Source: CAILZL01 sp035548495 (lineage in GTDB: Bacteria; Pseudomonadota; Gammaproteobacteria; Steroidobacterales; Steroidobacteraceae). From it: a stretch of DNA of 64,000 nt. Below the pieces are notes generated by a model. It was not told where the DNA came from and did not search any database. It saw only the letters and a program-made list of their open reading frames with translations. Position 1 is the first letter of the stretch. Every line of letters starts with the position of its first letter. Shown here in pieces: positions 61,183-64,000 of the stretch. The stretch covers positions 36,277 through 100,276 of the forward strand of contig DASZSV010000084.1 in the NCBI GenBank assembly GCA_035548495.1, given 5' to 3'. Made by a program: the position numbers and the translations under genes.

Positions 61183-62136
61183 ATGTCCTTCTATCAACGC
61201 ATTCAGAACCGCATCGCCAACTGGTCACGCCGCCGGCATGGCAACGATGTTGAACCCTTCATCATCACCAACCGGCGCATTTACATTCTGCCGACACGGC
61301 TTGGCCTGATGTATGCCGCCATTGTGTTTGCCATGGCGCTGGGCGGCATGAACTATGGCAACAATCTCGCATTGATGCTGACCTTCATGCTTGCTGCGCT
61401 GGGTTTTGTCGCCATGCATCACTGTCATCGCAATCTGGCAGGACTGAGCATTCGCAGTGTCGCCAGTGAAGCGGTGTTTGCCGGACAGCTTGCGCACCTG
61501 CAACTGGTGATTGGCAACGGTTCATCACAAAAGCGTTTTGCAATACAGGCCGAAGCCAACGAGCAGGCCAGCGAACAGATCAGTGTTGATGCCGACAGCA
61601 CAGCACACCTTTCATTGCCACAACTCACCATCAGGCGTGGATGGTTGAAGGTGGAACGATTGAGTCTGAGCACACGTTATCCGTTCGGGCTGTTTCGCGC
61701 CTGGACAGTGCTGCATCCCGATCTCAGATGTCTTGTCTATCCGCGGCCCAGTGACCGGCGCAACACACCACCACCCGCATCACTCGACATGCACAATGTC
61801 CAGCAACAACGTCGCGGTGATGATGAGTATTCCTCATTGCGTGAATTCCATGCCGGTGATTCGCCGCACCGTATTGCATGGAAAGCGTACGCACGCAGTG
61901 AAGAGCTGCTGGTCAAGCAATATGCCGGCGCATCAGCCACCGCGTATATACTCGACTGGGATGCGTTGCAGGGACTGGACGTCGAAACACGCCTGTCACA
62001 GCTTTGCCGCTGGATTGTGGACGCGCATCAACAAGGCATTGCCTACGGCATCAAGATGCCGGGATTGCAAAGCCCGCCACAATTAGGCGAGGCGCATCGG
62101 CAGCGATGTCTGCAAGCATTGGCATTGTTTGGCTAA
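61183..62136 (+). CDS. DUF58 domain protein
   Basis: This 317-residue protein has two N-terminal membrane segments (about 44-90, LGLMYAAIVFAMALGGM, LALMLTFMLAALGFVAM) and the DUF58 signature SLREFHAGDSPHRIAWKAYAR (about 225-245). DUF58 proteins form operons with MoxR ATPases and transglutaminase-like proteins, the case here once the inserted ArsR-SRPBCC pair is set aside. The ATG at 61183 opens the frame. Confidence 0.93.
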   Translation: MSFYQRIQNRIANWSRRRHGNDVEPFIITNRRIYILPTRLGLMYAAIVFAMALGGMNYGNNLALMLTFMLAALGFVAMHHCHRNLAGLSIRSVASEAVFAGQLAHLQLVIGNGSSQKRFAIQAEANEQASEQISVDADSTAHLSLPQLTIRRGWLKVERLSLSTRYPFGLFRAWTVLHPDLRCLVYPRPSDRRNTPPPASLDMHNVQQQRRGDDEYSSLREFHAGDSPHRIAWKAYARSEELLVKQYAGASATAYILDWDALQGLDVETRLSQLCRWIVDAHQQGIAYGIKMPGLQSPPQLGEAHRQRCLQALALFG

Positions 62137-62183
62137 CGCAGACGATGAAATCACACTGTTCAATGTCTCCACTACAACTTGTC

Positions 62184-62291
62184 ACGGGTGCGGATGATCT
62201 CTTTCCAAAACCGCTGTAAATATGTCCCTATACGCTCCGGCAAAAACGTCCATGTTTTTGACGGTTTTGTGCAGAGATTATCCGCACCCGT
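62184..62291. repeat. Nested inverted-repeat element of about 108 bases
   Basis: ACGGGTGCGGATGATCTCT (62184-62202) and the reverse complement of 62273-62291 match at 18 of 19 positions. Inside lie a second pair (AAAACCG with CGGTTTT) and a third (CAAAAACG with a GTTTTTG). The centre carries GTAAATATGTCCCTATACG, a word I recall as frequent in gammaproteobacterial intergenic repeats. It lies between DUF58 and tgpA and would form a long hairpin. Confidence 0.7.
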
Positions 62292-62309
62292 ACCTTACAA
62301 CCCATTTAC

Positions 62310-64000
62310 ATGTTAGCCGCCACATTACGTTTCAATCACTGGCCCGAAAGCGCCCGTGAACTGACATTCACCACATCAGCGGTATTGCTGGCATTGCTGC
62401 CGCATGTCCCGCACCTGCCTTACTGGATTCCGGTGATCGTGATTGCGTCGCTGTTGTGGCGCATTGTGGTTGAACTGCGGGCCGCTGCATTGCCCAACAA
62501 ATGGTTACGTAATGCCATTGCCATCACTGCATTGATGTCAGTGCTGATCACCTTTCACACTTTGAATGGACTGGAAGCCGGCACGGCATTGCTCAGCATT
62601 ATGGCAGGCATGAAATTGCTGGAGACACGCGATCACCGCGATTACACTATTCTTATCTTCATTGCGTTTTTCCTGCTGTTCGCCGAACTGCTGTACGACC
62701 AGAGCATGTGGATGCTGCCGTACATGGCCATCAGCACCTTGTTCACCACTGCTACCTTGATGCGCCTGCATGATGGCGGTGCGCAGCTTACCTATGGTGA
62801 TGCATTGAAGCGTTGCACATGGATGGCGATTCAGGCTGCACCACTTGCAATCCTGTTGTTCATCTTCTTTCCGCGATTGCAGGGACAGTTCTGGACTCTG
62901 CCATCGCGCAGCGGCGCGACCTCCGGCCTGAGTGACACCATGAGCCCCGGTGATGTATCGCGCTTGAGTTTGTCGGATGACGTTGCATTTCGTGTTGAAT
63001 TCAAGGGCGCCGCGCCACCCGAAGCACAACGCTACTGGCGCGCCATTGTGCTGCATGACTTCGATGGACGCACGTGGAGTCGTACACGCCTGCAACCTGC
63101 GTTGCCCACGGTCATTCCCAGAAGCGTTGCATATGATTACCGCTTGTTGCTGGAACCAAGCAATCAACGCTGGATCCCGCTGCTGGATGCGCCGCTGCAA
63201 TGGCGTCTGCCACACAGCATCATGCTGCCCGATCTGCAACTGCGTTCAGCAGAACCCATTGCCCAGTTGACCGCCGTCGAGGTGCAATCGGCAACAGCGT
63301 ATCAACTGGATCAGCAACTCTCATCATATGCGCGGCGCATGGATACCCGGCTGCCGCACACAACCAATCCACGTTCGCATGAACTCGCACAACAAATGCG
63401 CCAGCAGGCAGGCGATGATGCAACCTACATCAACAATGTACTGCGCATGTTCCGGCAGCAGCACTTTTATTACACGCTGGAACCACCACCATTGCACGCC
63501 AACGCAGTCGATGATTTTCTGTTCAACACGCGCAGCGGCTTTTGTGAACATTATGCCTCTGCGTTCACCGCATTGATGCGTGCTGCGGGCATTCCCGCAA
63601 GAGTGGTCACCGGCTATCAAGGCGGTGAATTCAATTCGCTGGGCAACTATCTCATTGTGCGACAGTCGGATGCGCACGCCTGGTCCGAAGTATGGCTGGA
63701 TAATAAAGGCTGGGTGCGCATCGATCCTACTGCGGCCATTGCGCCCGATCGCGTGAACATGGGACTGGACTCGGCACTGTCAGCATCAGAACCCGTACCT
63801 GGCCGTCTGTTGCGTCAATTTCACTGGATCAATTCAATGCGGTTGAGCTGGGATGCGCTCAACACGTTCTGGAAAGATCACATCATCGAATTCAATGCCA
63901 TGGAACAACAACTGTTATTGTCGAAAATCGGCATTGACAGCAACGACTGGCGCAGTCTCGGCTTCGGACTGGTCATCATCTTTATCGCGTTCTTTGTCAC
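62310..64000 (+). CDS. tgpA: DUF3488/transglutaminase-like membrane protein (partial)
   Basis: The frame starts at ATG 62310 and is open to the right edge (at least 563 residues). An N-terminal DUF3488 region has about five membrane segments (LITFHTLNGLEAGTALLSIM, RDYTILIFIAFFLLFAE). The transglutaminase-like domain has the triad C412 (SGFCEHYAS), H456 (SDAHAWSEVW) and D472 (RIDPTAA). It resembles TgpA of Pseudomonas aeruginosa. The C-terminal part is just reaching the next membrane segment (FGLVIIFIAFFV) when the window ends. It completes the MoxR-DUF58-TgpA set. Confidence 0.95.
   Translation, partial: MLAATLRFNHWPESARELTFTTSAVLLALLPHVPHLPYWIPVIVIASLLWRIVVELRAAALPNKWLRNAIAITALMSVLITFHTLNGLEAGTALLSIMAGMKLLETRDHRDYTILIFIAFFLLFAELLYDQSMWMLPYMAISTLFTTATLMRLHDGGAQLTYGDALKRCTWMAIQAAPLAILLFIFFPRLQGQFWTLPSRSGATSGLSDTMSPGDVSRLSLSDDVAFRVEFKGAAPPEAQRYWRAIVLHDFDGRTWSRTRLQPALPTVIPRSVAYDYRLLLEPSNQRWIPLLDAPLQWRLPHSIMLPDLQLRSAEPIAQLTAVEVQSATAYQLDQQLSSYARRMDTRLPHTTNPRSHELAQQMRQQAGDDATYINNVLRMFRQQHFYYTLEPPPLHANAVDDFLFNTRSGFCEHYASAFTALMRAAGIPARVVTGYQGGEFNSLGNYLIVRQSDAHAWSEVWLDNKGWVRIDPTAAIAPDRVNMGLDSALSASEPVPGRLLRQFHWINSMRLSWDALNTFWKDHIIEFNAMEQQLLLSKIGIDSNDWRSLGFGLVIIFIAFFV

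Noticed and set aside
1..64000. tRNA, rRNA, CRISPR arrays, intact insertion sequences or prophage
   Set aside because: None recognised on reading both strands; a tRNA and IS search tool would be needed to exclude short or diverged ones.

Overview
The window looks like chromosomal DNA of a gammaproteobacterium. The evidence is gene order: lepA-lepB-DUF4845-rnc-era-recO-pdxJ-acpS, rpoE-rseA-rseB, sdhCDAB-sdhE-ygfX, pepA-holC-valS with divergent lptF-lptG, prfB-lysS, and a Puu-type putrescine degradation set. I cannot place it in an order or genus. There are no rRNA or tRNA genes, CRISPR arrays, prophages or intact insertion sequences that I can recognise. Several families of short palindromic intergenic repeats recur.

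Layout. 1-3310: a cut-off response regulator, then a NarL-type regulator and a Cache-PAS histidine kinase. 3376-6942: putrescine/GABA genes puuA and puuD (same strand and apparent operon as the kinase pair) and divergent puuB. 6948-10155: a membrane protein, an Asp-box lipoprotein, queD and a zinc-ribbon protein. 10300-15808: rlmKL, lysS and prfB, the last with its programmed +1 frameshift. 16020-20970: an autotransporter-domain protein and a large lipoprotein with two haem-binding CXXCH motifs. 21094-25394: an esterase, an alpha/beta hydrolase, a Fic protein overlapping a YjbQ protein, and a 59-residue PLDc_N membrane protein. 25428-25757: the remnant of a second Fic gene. 25761-30939: a PAS plus degenerate GGDEF protein, nagZ, rlmD, an exonuclease and acpS.

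31094-44912 is a long run on the minus strand. Read in transcription order it is a DUF1674 (SDHAF4-like) assembly factor, sdhC, sdhD, sdhA, sdhB, sdhE, ygfX, the envelope-stress sigma factor rpoE (with a recognisable sigma-E promoter) and its regulators rseA and rseB, a glutaredoxin-like protein, lepA, lepB, DUF4845, rnc, era, recO and pdxJ. 45085-50750: ygfZ, an ECF sigma/membrane protein/bactofilin-like-RDD operon, an orphan Pro/Ala-rich protein and an RDD protein. 50750-58756: lptG-lptF, then pepA-holC and valS around an outer-membrane beta-barrel gene. 58862-64000: a MoxR-DUF58-TgpA module split by an inserted ArsR-SRPBCC gene pair.

Most of the window is core housekeeping. The less ordinary parts are the kinase pair attached to puuDA, the di-haem lipoprotein, the ECF/bactofilin-like operon, the SDH cluster carrying both SDHAF4- and SDHAF2-type assembly factors, the gene pair splitting the MoxR module, the broken Fic gene beside an intact one, and several perfect or near-perfect inverted-repeat elements. 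I saw no clearly unprecedented multi-gene system. All family assignments come from reading motifs and gene order; no database search was run.
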